Source: Fibrella aestuarina BUZ 2 (GTDB lineage Bacteria; Bacteroidota; Bacteroidia; Cytophagales; Spirosomataceae). From it: a stretch of DNA of 64,000 nt. Below the pieces are notes generated by a model that was not told the DNA's origin, did no database searches, and saw only the letters and a list, made by a program, of their open reading frames with translations. Of this stretch, positions 32,986-42,144 are shown piece by piece. Every line of letters begins with the position of its first letter. Position 1 is the stretch's first letter. The stretch covers positions 4,514,257 through 4,578,256 of the forward strand of contig NC_020054.1 in assembly GCF_000331105.1 (NCBI RefSeq). Direction: 5' to 3'. The translations under genes and the position numbers were made by a program.

Positions 32986-34224
32986 TTACAGTACCGTTCC
33001 CGTTACCTCGCCAAAACCGACGCGGTGGTCGCCTTCACCCGCCCAGCCCCGGAACGTGACCGTATCGCCGTCCTCCAAAAAGGTGCGCTTGCTACCGTCG
33101 GCCAACGTAAGGGGTTCGGCACCACCCCACGACAATTCGAGCAGCGACCCCCACGATGACCGGTCGGGGCCGGAGATGGTGCCGGATGCCATCAGATCAC
33201 CCACGCGGAGGTTACAGCCGTTGATGGTATGGTGCGCCAGTTGCTGCGCCTGCGACCAGTATAAAAACCGCTGATTGGAGCGGGAAATGACGGTTGTAAC
33301 GTCAGCCGGATCGGTCAGTTCGACCGTCAGATTGATGTCGAAATTGGGCAATGGGTTGGGGTCGTGCAGGTACGGTAGCGGTTCGGGCTCCTGCACGTAC
33401 CCAGCCACCCGAAACGGGGCCAACGCCTCTATCGTGACCACCCAGGGCGACACCGACGAAGCGAAACTTTTACCCAGAAACGGCCCGAGCGGCACGTACT
33501 CCCATTGCTGAATATCGCGCGCCGACCAGTCGTTGAACAGCACCATGCCGAAGGCGTGCTCATCAAAATCACCGGGAGTTACCGACGTACCCAACGCCGT
33601 GTCTTTCCCAACGATGAACGCCGTTTCCAGCTCGAAATCGAGTCGTTGGCTCGGTCCGAAAACGGGTTGATCTACCCCTTTTGGCAGGCGCTGCCCCTGT
33701 GGTCGCCGGATGGACGTACCTGACACCACCACCGACGACGCCCGGCCGTGGTAGCCCACCGGAAGGTGGCGCCAGTTGGGCAACAGCGCATTGGCTGGAT
33801 CGCGAAACATCTTGCCGACGTTGCTGGCGTGGTCGATGCTCGAATAAAAATCGGTATAGTCGCCAATTTGAACGGGCATGTGCATCGTTGCGTCGGCCTG
33901 CGCCACCAGCGCGTGTTGGGCATTAGCTTTCAGCCGTGACGCCGGATCGCTCAGTTCGGTTTGCAGCACCCGACGTACCTGCTGCCAGATGGTTCGCCCC
34001 AGCCGAATAAAATCGTTCAGGTACGGTTGGCTGAAAACCGACCGCTGGGCCTTGGTCAGGCAGGTATCGAACGTACCCAGCTGGGCCGCCACCGCCATAT
34101 CGATGATCTGGTCGCCAATGGCCACGCCCACACGCGGCTGGGTACGTTGCGCCGTGCTGAACACGCCATACGGCAGGTTATGGATTGAAAAATCAGAATC
34201 AGCAGGAATGGGTAGCCAGGGCAT
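32986..34224 (-). CDS. fahA: Fumarylacetoacetase
   Basis: A 412-residue protein catalysing the last step of tyrosine/homogentisate degradation, giving fumarate and acetoacetate. Family motifs are present: DYTDFYSSIDHASNVGKMFR (catalytic His and Asp region), LPVGYHGRASSVVVSGT, LDFELETAFIVGKD, then NDWSARDIQQWEYVPLGPFL and GTISGPDRSSWGSLLELSWG. It is full length, downstream of and codirectional with homogentisate dioxygenase. The intervening gap is filled by a palindromic element and a 17-bp tandem duplication spanning this start codon. Confidence 0.95.
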   Translation of the reverse strand: MPWLPIPADSDFSIHNLPYGVFSTAQRTQPRVGVAIGDQIIDMAVAAQLGTFDTCLTKAQRSVFSQPYLNDFIRLGRTIWQQVRRVLQTELSDPASRLKANAQHALVAQADATMHMPVQIGDYTDFYSSIDHASNVGKMFRDPANALLPNWRHLPVGYHGRASSVVVSGTSIRRPQGQRLPKGVDQPVFGPSQRLDFELETAFIVGKDTALGTSVTPGDFDEHAFGMVLFNDWSARDIQQWEYVPLGPFLGKSFASSVSPWVVTIEALAPFRVAGYVQEPEPLPYLHDPNPLPNFDINLTVELTDPADVTTVISRSNQRFLYWSQAQQLAHHTINGCNLRVGDLMASGTISGPDRSSWGSLLELSWGGAEPLTLADGSKRTFLEDGDTVTFRGWAGEGDHRVGFGEVTGTVL

Positions 34225-34250
34225 ATGATAAAGCAGGGCATATGATAAAG
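34217..34250. repeat. 17-bp tandem duplication over the fumarylacetoacetase start
   Basis: CAGGGCATATGATAAAG occurs twice head to tail at 34217-34233 and 34234-34250. The first copy includes the genuine ATG (34224-34222 on the minus strand). The second offers an identical ATG context at 34241 out of frame by 17 nt. Confidence 0.9.
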
Positions 34251-34257
34251 AGTGAAA

Positions 34258-34353
34258 GAGTGAAAGAGTGAATGAGCGAAAGAGTGAATGAGCAAAAGGG
34301 CTTGACGCAACCCTACAACTCTTTCACTCTTTCGCTCATTCACTCTTTCACTC
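34258..34353. repeat. Palindromic word-repeat element between fahA and hmgA
   Basis: Perfect 31-bp arms lie at 34258-34288 and 34323-34353, built from the words GAGTGAAA, GAGTGAAT and GAGCGAAA, around a 34-nt loop. The right arm encodes the last codons of hmgA (TEE and the TGA stop). It is a member of the intergenic palindrome family. Confidence 0.85.
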
Positions 34354-35532
34354 CTCCGTCCACGATTGAAAATAGATGCCGTCGTCGATGCCCATCGCCT
34401 GGGTGGTGAGGCGCAGCGGGCGGAAGGTGTCGACCATCACGGCGAGTTCGTCGGTACCGGTTTTACCGATGCTGCGCTCCATTGCGCCGGGATGCGGCCC
34501 GTGCGGAATGCCACCGGGATGCAGCGTCAGCACGCCAGGCCCGATGCCGTTGCGCGACATGAAATTGCCATCGACGTAATACAGCACCTCGTCGGAGTCG
34601 ATGTTGCTGTGGTTGTAGGGAGCCGGAATCGCCTGCGGGTGGTAATCGAACAGGCGCGGCACAAACGAGCAGATCACGCAGGCTTTCGTCTCGAACGTCT
34701 GATGCACCGGCGGCGGCTGATGGATGCGCCCCGTAATCGGCTCAAAATCATGAATCGAGAGGGCGTACGGGAAATTGTAACCGTCCCAGCCGACCACGTC
34801 GAACGGATGCGTCGCATACACGAGCGTATGCAGAATGCCCTCTTTTTTGATCTTGATCACGAAGTCGCCGGTTTCGTCGTGCGTTTCGAGGTCCTGCGGT
34901 AGCCGGAAGTCGCGCTCGCAGTAGGGCGAGTGTTCCAGTTGCTGCCCGAACCAGTTGCGGTAGCGCTTGGGCGTGTAAATCGGCGACGTCGATTCCAGGT
35001 AAAACAGCCGATTGTCGGCCGCGTTGCCCGTCTCGTTACCCATTGGGGTAAACTGAATCTGGTAGATCATGCCGCGCGGAATGAGCACGTAATCGCCCGG
35101 CACGAAGGGGATGTTGCCCAGCAGCGTCCGCAACGTACCCGAGCCCCGGTGCACAAACAGCAGTTCGTCGGCGTCGGCGTTTTTGTAGAAATAGTCGGTC
35201 AGCGATTGCCGGGGTGCGGCCACGCCCACCACCACGTCGTTATTGACCAACAGCGGCGTGCGACTTTGCAGAAAATCATCAGCCGGGGGTACGTCAAACC
35301 CGATCAGCTTGCGTGATTGGATGTTGTGCTCCACGGCCAGTTGCGGGCGCAGGTCCACCGTATCCAGCACGGCCTTCACCTGCGTAGGCCGGTGCAGGTG
35401 GTACAGCAGCGACGACATGCCATCGAAGCCAACCGTACCGAAGAGCTGTTCGTAATAATAAGCACCCTCAGGACTCTTGAAGATCGTGTGCCGTTTAGGG
35501 GGCAACGTACCCAGTCGATGATAGAGCGGCAT
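34348..35532 (-). CDS. hmgA: Homogentisate 1,2-dioxygenase
   Basis: A 394-residue cupin-type Fe(II) ring-cleavage dioxygenase opening homogentisate to maleylacetoacetate. Recognised by MPLYHRLGTLPPKRHTIFK, GFDGMSSLLYHLHRPTQVKA, LLFVHRGSGTLRTLLGNIPF, GDYVLIPRGMIYQIQF and the metal-site region LTLHPGGIPHGPHPGAMERS. Typical bacterial members are about 390-440 residues. It is upstream of fumarylacetoacetase; maleylacetoacetate isomerase is not in the window. A matching promoter lies at 35566-35598. Confidence 0.93.
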   Translation of the reverse strand: MPLYHRLGTLPPKRHTIFKSPEGAYYYEQLFGTVGFDGMSSLLYHLHRPTQVKAVLDTVDLRPQLAVEHNIQSRKLIGFDVPPADDFLQSRTPLLVNNDVVVGVAAPRQSLTDYFYKNADADELLFVHRGSGTLRTLLGNIPFVPGDYVLIPRGMIYQIQFTPMGNETGNAADNRLFYLESTSPIYTPKRYRNWFGQQLEHSPYCERDFRLPQDLETHDETGDFVIKIKKEGILHTLVYATHPFDVVGWDGYNFPYALSIHDFEPITGRIHQPPPVHQTFETKACVICSFVPRLFDYHPQAIPAPYNHSNIDSDEVLYYVDGNFMSRNGIGPGVLTLHPGGIPHGPHPGAMERSIGKTGTDELAVMVDTFRPLRLTTQAMGIDDGIYFQSWTEE

Positions 35533-35565
35533 GGCGGTTCGTTGATGAATTAGTTGTCAAAGCAA

Positions 35566-35598
35566 CAAATTTATCCCGGTTTTGTCATAGAACAACAA
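35566..35598 (-). promoter_or_regulatory. hmgA promoter
   Basis: On the minus strand, TAAATTTG at 35573-35566 matches TAnnTTTG, and TTGTTG at 35598-35593 lies 19 nt further upstream in the -33 position. It is 34 nt before the hmgA start. Confidence 0.55.
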
Positions 35599-35775
35599 GC
35601 CTGCGTTATAAATCGATTAACAGGGCATTCGCTTTCTTTCACGAATGTGCGCTGCGGGGTTCATCGGCCCCTTTATGCATTGGTAAAAAGTGCACCCAAT
35701 GGCCTTTAGCTCCTAGTGTCCCGGGCGGTTACCAAAAGGCCGCCCGCATGGCCAACTGCTTAACGGGTTCTTTAC

Positions 35776-38700
35776 ATGAAACAACACCGCATACGGGTCT
35801 TTACCCGCAAGCACGCGCTCTGGTCGGCAGGCCTGGTTACGCTGCTGGGTTTGGCTGGCTACCAACAGTCCATTGCGCCCATTGACAAGCGCATCAAACG
35901 GCTGGCGCCCGACAAGGCCGTCCGCATGGCCAAAGCCATCGAAGCTACGGTCACCCCCCAATTGGCACCGGGCCTGACCCTCAAGCTGTGGGGCGTCGAT
36001 TCGCTCGTGTCTGACCCCATCGGCATCGACGTCGACGACAAGGGGCGGCTTTATTACAATAGGACCAACCGCCAGAAAAACTCGGAGTTCGACATTCGCG
36101 GGCATCAGGACTGGGAAATCGAGTCGATCCGGTTGCAGACGGTTGAAGATCGGCGGGCGTTTCTGCGGAAGGTGCTCGCTCCGGCCAACAGCGCCAAAAA
36201 CGAGTGGCTGAAAGACGTAAACGGCGATGGCTCGCACGACTGGCGCGACCTGACCGTGGAGCGCGAAGACGTATTCCGGCTGGAAGACACCAACGGCGAT
36301 GGCGTAGCCGATCAGTCGAAGCTGGTGACCAGCGATTTCCACGAAGAAATCACCGACGTGGCCGGTGGCGTAATGGCCCACGGCAACGACGTGTATGTGG
36401 CCGTGGCGCCCGACCTGTGGCGGCTGCGCGACAAGAATGGCGATGGTATTGCCGACGAAAAAACGTCGATCTCGCATGGCTACGGCGTACACGTCGGCTT
36501 CAGCGGCCACGGCATGTCGGGCATCGAGATGGGCCCTGACGGTAAGATTTACTGGCAGATCGGCGACATCGGGTTCTCGGGCAAAGGCCCCGACGGCAAA
36601 AAGTGGGAACACCCCAACAGCGGCGTGATTGTGCGGGCCAACCCCGACGGCTCCGACTTCGAGGTGTTTGCCTATGGCGTCCGGAATACGCACGAGTTTG
36701 TGTTTGACGAATACGGTAACCTCATCAGCGAAGACAACGACGGCGACCACCCCGGCGAGAAAGAACGGCTGGTGTACATCGTCGACGGCTCAGATACGGG
36801 CTGGCGGAGCAACTGGCAGTATGGCAAATACCGCGATCCGCTCAACAACACCTACAAGGTTTGGATGGACGAGAATATGTTCAAGCCCAAATTTGAGGGG
36901 CAGGCGGCCTACATCACCCCCACCATTGCCAACTACGTGAGTGGTCCGGCGGGCATGAAATACAACCCCGGCACGGCACTGGGGCCGCAATACAAGAACA
37001 CGTTCTTCCTGGCCGAGTTTATCGGCAGCCCCACCAACTCCGGCATTCACGCCTTCAAGCTGAAACCCAAAGGCGCCGGTTTTGAACTGGGCGAAACGAA
37101 GAAGATCGTCGGCGGCGTGCTGGCCACAGGCATCGACTTTGGTCCCGACGGCTCGCTCTACGTGGCCGACTGGATCAACGGCTGGGACACCAAAAACTAT
37201 GGCCGTATCTGGAAGATGGACGTGCAGGGCGGGGCCGCCTTCGAAGAACGGCAACGCACGAAAGCCCTGCTGGCGGCCGATTTCCGGCCCCGCACCGCCG
37301 CCAGCCTGGGTACGTTGCTGAGCAACCCCGACATGCGGGTACGTCAGAAAGCGCAGTTTGAACTGGCCCGCCGGGGTGCAGCCAGCCTCCCTATTTTCCA
37401 GCAGGCGATTGGGCAGAAGGCCAACCAACTGGCGCGCATTCACGGCATCTGGGGCATCAGTCAACTGGCGCGCCAGAGCAAAACGCACGCAAAACTGCTA
37501 CTCCCCCTGCTGACCGACAGCGACCCCGAAATTCGGGCGCAGGCCGCCCGCTGGCTCGGCGATGTGCGCTATGCGGAGGCCGGTTCGGCCCTGCTGCCGC
37601 TGCTCACCGACGATAACAGCCGGACGCGGTTCTTTGCCGCCGAAGCCCTGGGTCGTATTGCCTACGAACCCGCCATTCAGCCGCTGATTAAACTGCTGGA
37701 GGAGAACAACGACGAAGACGCCTACCTGCGCCACGGGGCGAGCCTCGCCCTGGCCCGGATTGGGAAAGCCGACCCGCTCATTTCGCTGGCCAACCATAAG
37801 TCGAAGGCCGTTCGGGTGGGAGCCGTGGTGGCGCTGCGTCGCATGCAAAGCCCCGGCATTGCCTCGTTCCTGAACGACAAAGACGAGTTTGTGGTGACCG
37901 AAGCCGCCCGCGGTATCAACGACGACCTCTCGATTCCCGCCGCGCTGCCCGCCCTGGCTAAGTTGCTCCAGACCACTAAATTCAGTAACGAAGCGCTCAT
38001 CCGCCGGGCCATCAACGCCAACATGCGCGTGGGTACACCCGAGGCCATGCAGACGCTGATCGGCTATTTCCAGGGCACGGGTAACCCCGCCGCCATGCGG
38101 GCCGAGGCGATGGACGCCCTCAGCACCTGGGCCAAGCCGTCGGTGCTCGACCGGGTTGACGGACGTTATCGGGGGGCCGTCGAGCGTGACCTGGCACCCG
38201 TTCGGACTGCGACGGCCTCGGCCTATACTGGCGCGCTGACGCAGTCGGAGCGGCAGGTACGTCTCAGCGCCATTTCGGCCATTCGTCGGCTGGGCATTTC
38301 GTCGGCCGATGAAGCGATGGCCAAGCTGGTATCGACAGACGCCGATCCGGCGGTTCGGGAAGCGGCCCTGCGCGGACTGGCTTCGCTGAACGCCCCGCAA
38401 CTGAATGCCGCCATTGAAACGGCCCTTGCTGACAAAGCGCGTGAGGTACGGGTGGCGGGGCTTGACCTGCTCGGGAAAGCCGCCATGCCGAAAGAGCAGA
38501 TGGTACGCCTGCTGACCAACGTACTCGATAACGGCCCGATTGAAGAAAAGCAGGCAGCCCTGCTGACGCTGGGTACGTTGCCCGCCGCCAATTCGCAGCC
38601 CGTTTTCGACAAACTGCTTAGCTCGATGCAGGCCGGTACGTTGTCGCCCGAGTTGTATCTGGAACTGGAGGAAGCCATCGAGAGCAGCAAATCGGCGGCG

Positions 38701-39195
38701 CTGACGGCCCGCTACAAAAGCCTCAGCGGGCAACTGTCCGACGCCGACGCGTTTAAAGGGAGCCTGATGGGCGGTGTGGCCGACAAAGGGCGCCGCATTT
38801 TCTTCCGGCACCCAACGGCGCAGTGTATCCGCTGCCACTCGTACAACGATCAGGGCGGCAATGCAGGGCCACGGCTCAACGGCGTTGCTGGCCGTCTCAC
38901 CCGCGAACAACTGCTCGAAGCGGTCATCAACCCCAGCGCCCGGCTCGCACCCGGCTATGGTACAGTGTCGGTGACGCTGAAAGATGGCAAGTCGCTGTCG
39001 GGTATTCTGGCGGGCGAGACCGATAAAGAGCTTCAGATCAAGATAGGCAACGACCCGGCTCGGACCATCGCGAAAGACCAGATTGCCAAGCGCACTAACG
39101 ATCCGTCGAGTATGCCGGAGATGAAATACCTGCTCACGAAACGCGAAATCCGCGACGTGGTCAGCTTCCTCTCGACGCTGAAAGACGAGCATTGA
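35776..39195 (+). CDS. Large propeller-HEAT-cytochrome c protein
   Basis: An 1139-residue exported protein. After an N-terminal hydrophobic segment (LWSAGLVTLLGLAGYQQ) come a beta-propeller dehydrogenase-like domain (about 60-490: GIDVDDKGRLYYNRTNR, NGDGVADQSKLVTSDFHEE, GMSGIEMGPDGKIYWQIGDI) with Ca-binding-like DxDGxx motifs and ADWINGWDTKNYGRIWKM. HEAT repeats follow (about 510-960: VRQKAQFELARRGAASLPIF, PEIRAQAARWLGDVRYAEAG), and finally a class I cytochrome c with CIRCH (Cys1017-His1021) and a distal Met candidate near MPEMKYLL. This architecture is frequent in Bacteroidota and Planctomycetes oxidoreductases acting on sugars. Substrate unknown. Confidence 0.88.
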   Translation: MKQHRIRVFTRKHALWSAGLVTLLGLAGYQQSIAPIDKRIKRLAPDKAVRMAKAIEATVTPQLAPGLTLKLWGVDSLVSDPIGIDVDDKGRLYYNRTNRQKNSEFDIRGHQDWEIESIRLQTVEDRRAFLRKVLAPANSAKNEWLKDVNGDGSHDWRDLTVEREDVFRLEDTNGDGVADQSKLVTSDFHEEITDVAGGVMAHGNDVYVAVAPDLWRLRDKNGDGIADEKTSISHGYGVHVGFSGHGMSGIEMGPDGKIYWQIGDIGFSGKGPDGKKWEHPNSGVIVRANPDGSDFEVFAYGVRNTHEFVFDEYGNLISEDNDGDHPGEKERLVYIVDGSDTGWRSNWQYGKYRDPLNNTYKVWMDENMFKPKFEGQAAYITPTIANYVSGPAGMKYNPGTALGPQYKNTFFLAEFIGSPTNSGIHAFKLKPKGAGFELGETKKIVGGVLATGIDFGPDGSLYVADWINGWDTKNYGRIWKMDVQGGAAFEERQRTKALLAADFRPRTAASLGTLLSNPDMRVRQKAQFELARRGAASLPIFQQAIGQKANQLARIHGIWGISQLARQSKTHAKLLLPLLTDSDPEIRAQAARWLGDVRYAEAGSALLPLLTDDNSRTRFFAAEALGRIAYEPAIQPLIKLLEENNDEDAYLRHGASLALARIGKADPLISLANHKSKAVRVGAVVALRRMQSPGIASFLNDKDEFVVTEAARGINDDLSIPAALPALAKLLQTTKFSNEALIRRAINANMRVGTPEAMQTLIGYFQGTGNPAAMRAEAMDALSTWAKPSVLDRVDGRYRGAVERDLAPVRTATASAYTGALTQSERQVRLSAISAIRRLGISSADEAMAKLVSTDADPAVREAALRGLASLNAPQLNAAIETALADKAREVRVAGLDLLGKAAMPKEQMVRLLTNVLDNGPIEEKQAALLTLGTLPAANSQPVFDKLLSSMQAGTLSPELYLELEEAIESSKSAALTARYKSLSGQLSDADAFKGSLMGGVADKGRRIFFRHPTAQCIRCHSYNDQGGNAGPRLNGVAGRLTREQLLEAVINPSARLAPGYGTVSVTLKDGKSLSGILAGETDKELQIKIGNDPARTIAKDQIAKRTNDPSSMPEMKYLLTKREIRDVVSFLSTLKDEH

Positions 39196-39203
39196 TCAAG
39201 GAT

Positions 39204-39297
39204 AAAAACGTAGCGCCCGGTTCTGGCCAGTCCGTCTAGTAAACCCAAATCGCTGAGTTTACTAAATGGCCCGGCCAGAGCCGGGCGTTACGTTTTT
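39204..39297. terminator. Large bidirectional terminator hairpin
   Basis: AAAAACGTA, CGCCCGG and TCTGGCC at 39204-39228 pair with GGCCAGA, CCGGGCG and TACGTTTTT at 39272-39297. An inner pair TAGTAAAC / GTTTACTA is also present. It lies between the convergent cytochrome (+) and the small membrane protein (-), with T/A runs at both ends. Confidence 0.85.
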
Positions 39298-39299
39298 GA

Positions 39300-39656
39300 T
39301 TAAGACTTACGTTGCCAGTTAGTCAGGGCGATATGCAGGGCGGCCAGCGCCGTGTAGCCCAAATGAAACGGTAGCATCCGTTTATCGTTCCGGATGGCCT
39401 TGTGGAACGTCAGCAGTGCCAGCCCGGCCACGCTGACAATGTCAATAAGCCGGTGCGTTGAGTAGGCAATGACCGGGGCCGCCCCGGCGGGGTGGTCCGT
39501 CAGCAGGTTGGTGAGCAGCAGGTTTCCCCCGAGTAACCGATACAGCTTCACGGCTTCCGGGTTTGCGCCCAACCGCTCCGGAACCAGGAATTGCGTGGCC
39601 GAAAACAGGTAATCATTAATGCCGTGTTGCTTGGCCGATATGGGTTTCGTGTTCAT
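39300..39656 (-). CDS. Small integral membrane protein
   Basis: A 118-residue protein with an amphipathic N terminus (SAKQHGINDYLFSATQFLVP) and three hydrophobic stretches (LLGGNLLLTNLLT, IDIVSVAGLALLTFHKAI, GYTALAALHIALTN). The pattern is that of small SPW-repeat-like or DUF-type inner membrane proteins common in this phylum, but I cannot assign one. Downstream of it is the bidirectional hairpin. Confidence 0.7.
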   Translation of the reverse strand: MNTKPISAKQHGINDYLFSATQFLVPERLGANPEAVKLYRLLGGNLLLTNLLTDHPAGAAPVIAYSTHRLIDIVSVAGLALLTFHKAIRNDKRMLPFHLGYTALAALHIALTNWQRKS

Positions 39657-39960
39657 AGCGTCTTGTTGCTTGTTTATACCCCCAACCGGAATGATACGCG
39701 GTTGTTACTCCAGCAATCCGCTTTAACGAGGCAAGTCGCACTACAGGCTGATAGATGCATGACCCAATACGCCATATTGACAAACAGTACAGGGTAACGA
39801 CTTACTAACTGACTCTTTTTTATCATCCCGACCGGGATGACAAAAAGCGTCGCTTACGCCTTTAAAACTCCATTTTTCATTTGCCCCAACTGAGTGCCAA
39901 AATCACTAAGTTGGGACAGGCATTCAGTGCCCTCCTACCCTATTCGTCCCTATACTATCG
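39657..39960. other. Intergenic region, no gene seen
   Basis: About 300 nt between divergent genes. It is moderately AT-rich with a short inverted repeat ATCCCGA / TCGGGAT (39824-39838; TCATCCCGAC then CGGGATGA). No ORF of good composition or RNA gene is visible. Confidence 0.6.
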
Positions 39961-40422
39961 ATGCAGGACCTCCTCAAAAAACTGAATTACACCGGGCAAC
40001 AGCCCCTTGTGCTGTTCAACGCACCGACCGCCTTCGCGCAGGCGCTGCAACAGACGCTACCCGATGGCAGCGTGCAAGTGGACGTTCGGTCCAATGAGCC
40101 CGTTTCGTTTGCACTGGCCTTCGTAACGCAGCAGGCTCAGATCGATGCGCTCATCGGGCAGTTGGCTCCACTGCTTCAGGGCGACGCAACGCTATGGTTC
40201 GCCTATCCAAAGGGTAGCTCGAAAAACTACACCTGCGATTTCAACCGCGACACGGGCTGGCAATCGGTTGGGCAGGCGGGGTTCGAGCCGGTTCGAATGG
40301 TCGCCATCGACAGCGACTGGTCGGCGTTGCGGTTTCGGCGGGTAGCCTACATTAAGACCATGACCCGTCAGCGGCACATTTCGGACGAAGGAAAAGCGCG
40401 CACCAACGCAAGCTCCCGTTAG
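39961..40422 (+). CDS. DUF3052-like protein
   Basis: A 153-residue protein starting MQDLLKKLNYTGQQPLVLFN. The central part (DGSVQVDVRSNEPVSFALAF, then LWFAYPKGSSKNYTCDFNRD) and FEPVRMVAIDSDWSALRFRR resemble the DUF3052 pattern in which a Trp-Ser-Ala-x-Arg-Phe motif ends the domain. The last 20 residues are basic and probably disordered. It is convergent with the MtfA-like peptidase gene and overlaps it by 4 nt. Biochemical role unknown. Confidence 0.6.
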   Translation: MQDLLKKLNYTGQQPLVLFNAPTAFAQALQQTLPDGSVQVDVRSNEPVSFALAFVTQQAQIDALIGQLAPLLQGDATLWFAYPKGSSKNYTCDFNRDTGWQSVGQAGFEPVRMVAIDSDWSALRFRRVAYIKTMTRQRHISDEGKARTNASSR

Positions 40423-41279
40423 CGTTCGTCCGGTTCCTCGTTTAACGATGGTTCCGCGGTTTCCTCCACGACTTTTTCGTCGGTGAGCGGGTTTTGCCGG
40501 AAAATCTGTTCGAGTTGGGCAAATAGCTCGGGGTGCTTCGTTTTTAGCAGATCGGGCCGTTTGAAGAAATACTCTGATACCACCGCGAAAAACTCCGCTT
40601 CGTTAGTCAGCCCGTAGGGGTTGATGTCGGATTTATGACTTTCCATCTCCTGCATGGTCCGGTGAATCAGGCGAAGCCAGGGTTGCAGGTGTTCTTTGGG
40701 CATGAGCAGGTCGGGAGCGCCATCGATTTCGCCATCCACTTTGTCGAGCAGGTGTACAAACTCGTGGATGCCCGTGTTCTCCTTGCTGGTTTTATTCATG
40801 AAGCCGTTGCGTAGCGCCGATTTCGACAGGGCCATCGTGCTCTGCAACGCCCCACCCGTACCAACCTGCCCCATGATGCGCCGGTCGTCACCCTCGGTCT
40901 GATAAGCTTCGTTGAATGTCGACTCGTACAGCACCACCGTCGTCAGGTTGGGATACTGCCAGTCGTCGAAGGCGAACATTGGGATTACGGCACTGCTCGC
41001 GACCAAAACCCGGTCGATGTCATCGACGTCGGTGTCGACGCCTTCTACCTGCACCTCAGCCAGAAAGAGACTCACACGATCGGCGAACACCGCCTGCCGA
41101 TCGGCGGGCAACGTGGCGTAATAGGGTACATTCTCGGCCAATAGCTCCACCAGACTCGGCGGCAGCGGCTCGGCCGGTTCAGCGGGCGTTGACCGACGCT
41201 TCCGGTTGAGAAACCACCACAGTAGTGCCGCAATCGCCAGCCCCAACACCAGCCCGAGAGCAATAAACAGATTATCCAT
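40419..41279 (-). CDS. M90/MtfA-like zinc metallopeptidase, membrane-anchored
   Basis: A 286-residue protein. The N-terminal helix LFIALGLVLGLAIAALLWWF anchors it in the inner membrane. The catalytic domain contains the M90 motif GIHEFVHLLDKVDGEIDG (HEFVH plus Asp), VLYESTFNEAYQTEG and LTNEAEFFAVVSEYFFKRPD supplying the third ligand, as in MtfA, which interacts with the Mlc repressor in enterobacteria. Here an added N-terminal anchor and an acidic C-terminal tail (EKVVEETAEPSLNEEPDE) set it apart. It overlaps the convergent DUF3052-like gene by 4 nt. Confidence 0.85.
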   Translation of the reverse strand: MDNLFIALGLVLGLAIAALLWWFLNRKRRSTPAEPAEPLPPSLVELLAENVPYYATLPADRQAVFADRVSLFLAEVQVEGVDTDVDDIDRVLVASSAVIPMFAFDDWQYPNLTTVVLYESTFNEAYQTEGDDRRIMGQVGTGGALQSTMALSKSALRNGFMNKTSKENTGIHEFVHLLDKVDGEIDGAPDLLMPKEHLQPWLRLIHRTMQEMESHKSDINPYGLTNEAEFFAVVSEYFFKRPDLLKTKHPELFAQLEQIFRQNPLTDEKVVEETAEPSLNEEPDER

Positions 41280-41366
41280 AGCCCCTACAACCGGCTTGAT
41301 GGGGAAAGGTTATCCTTCTACTGCTCTAAATGAGAATGCTCTACTCCCTTTTCACGGCAAATAAGG

Positions 41367-41819
41367 TTACGAATTTGGCTTTACCCTATGAGCTCTTGCC
41401 TTATCCCATAATTTCCGATTAAGCTCGTTGGCGTAAGAATCAGGATCTGCTTTGAATACCAACTTTAAATCTTCTATCAATAAGTTAAAATAAAACTCTT
41501 TACCATCTTTAAACCTGATTGAATACCCAGAAAAGGCAGTACTGTAAATCCGATCAAACATACTAATCTCATAAACTTCTCTATAGAAAAGGCTATCAAG
41601 ATATATCTTTCCATCTTCATAATATACATTCCTATGCTTGGTCTTAATCAGTACGTAAAAACCTATCCCAACGGACAAGCATAGTAAAAACAATCCAGTT
41701 AGTGAAAAATCAACAATAACAATAAAAAGACAAATCACCGAAAAGAACGCATAAGCTATCAGACCTATCGTTTGAGTCACTAGGCTATTTAGCTTACTTA
41801 TTTGAACACGATCGCTCAC
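41367..41819 (-). CDS. Small membrane protein, AT-rich
   Basis: A 150-residue protein with two closely spaced transmembrane helices (IGLIAYAFFSVICLFIVIV, LFLLCLSVGIGFYVLI). A cytosolic beta-rich C-terminal domain follows (YYEDGKIYLDSLFYREVYEI, YSIRFKDGKEFYFNLLIEDL), resembling small PH-like membrane proteins. Base composition is far lower in GC than the flanking peptidase gene, suggesting acquisition. Not recognised further. Confidence 0.65.
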   Translation of the reverse strand: MSDRVQISKLNSLVTQTIGLIAYAFFSVICLFIVIVDFSLTGLFLLCLSVGIGFYVLIKTKHRNVYYEDGKIYLDSLFYREVYEISMFDRIYSTAFSGYSIRFKDGKEFYFNLLIEDLKLVFKADPDSYANELNRKLWDKARAHRVKPNS

Positions 41820-41860
41820 CTATATATTAATTGATTTAAAACAAGGCATTCCGGCTAAAA

Positions 41861-42097
41861 TTAGATACTAACTTCATCTTGTTTCGCAAAACAGATTGCG
41901 CCAATTTTTAAAAATGCGTCAACTACCTCTTCCGCGTCTTGGCTTTCACCTAATGAAAAGGTAAAACACTCTCCATCAAGTAATTTATCCGTTGTTTCCT
42001 TTGCTTGCTTAAGACCCAAACTAAAATATGTTCTAAACATATGAGTGGATGATATCTTGGCAAACCCTTTCCGACAACCACAGAATTCTATTAGCAT
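41861..42097 (-). CDS. Small protein with ribosomal L7/L12 C-terminal-like fold
   Basis: A 78-residue protein. FSLGLKQAKETTDKLLDGEC followed by EEVVDAFLKIGAICFAKQ matches the L7/L12 C-terminal pattern, in which a G-L-x-x-A-K helix is followed by a second helix and strand. Free-standing L7/L12-like domains occur in many bacteria and are of unknown role. AT-rich like its neighbour at 41367-41819 and probably acquired with it. Confidence 0.6.
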   Translation of the reverse strand: MLIEFCGCRKGFAKISSTHMFRTYFSLGLKQAKETTDKLLDGECFTFSLGESQDAEEVVDAFLKIGAICFAKQDEVSI

Positions 42098-42144
42098 AAA
42101 TTTTTCTAGTTTGTCTTCAAGTCAAAAACCCATACAAATAAACG

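Noticed and set aside
35713-39192. Several long minus-strand ORFs opposite the propeller-HEAT-cytochrome gene
   Set aside because: High-GC shadows of the 1139-residue + strand protein, which has coherent domains throughout.
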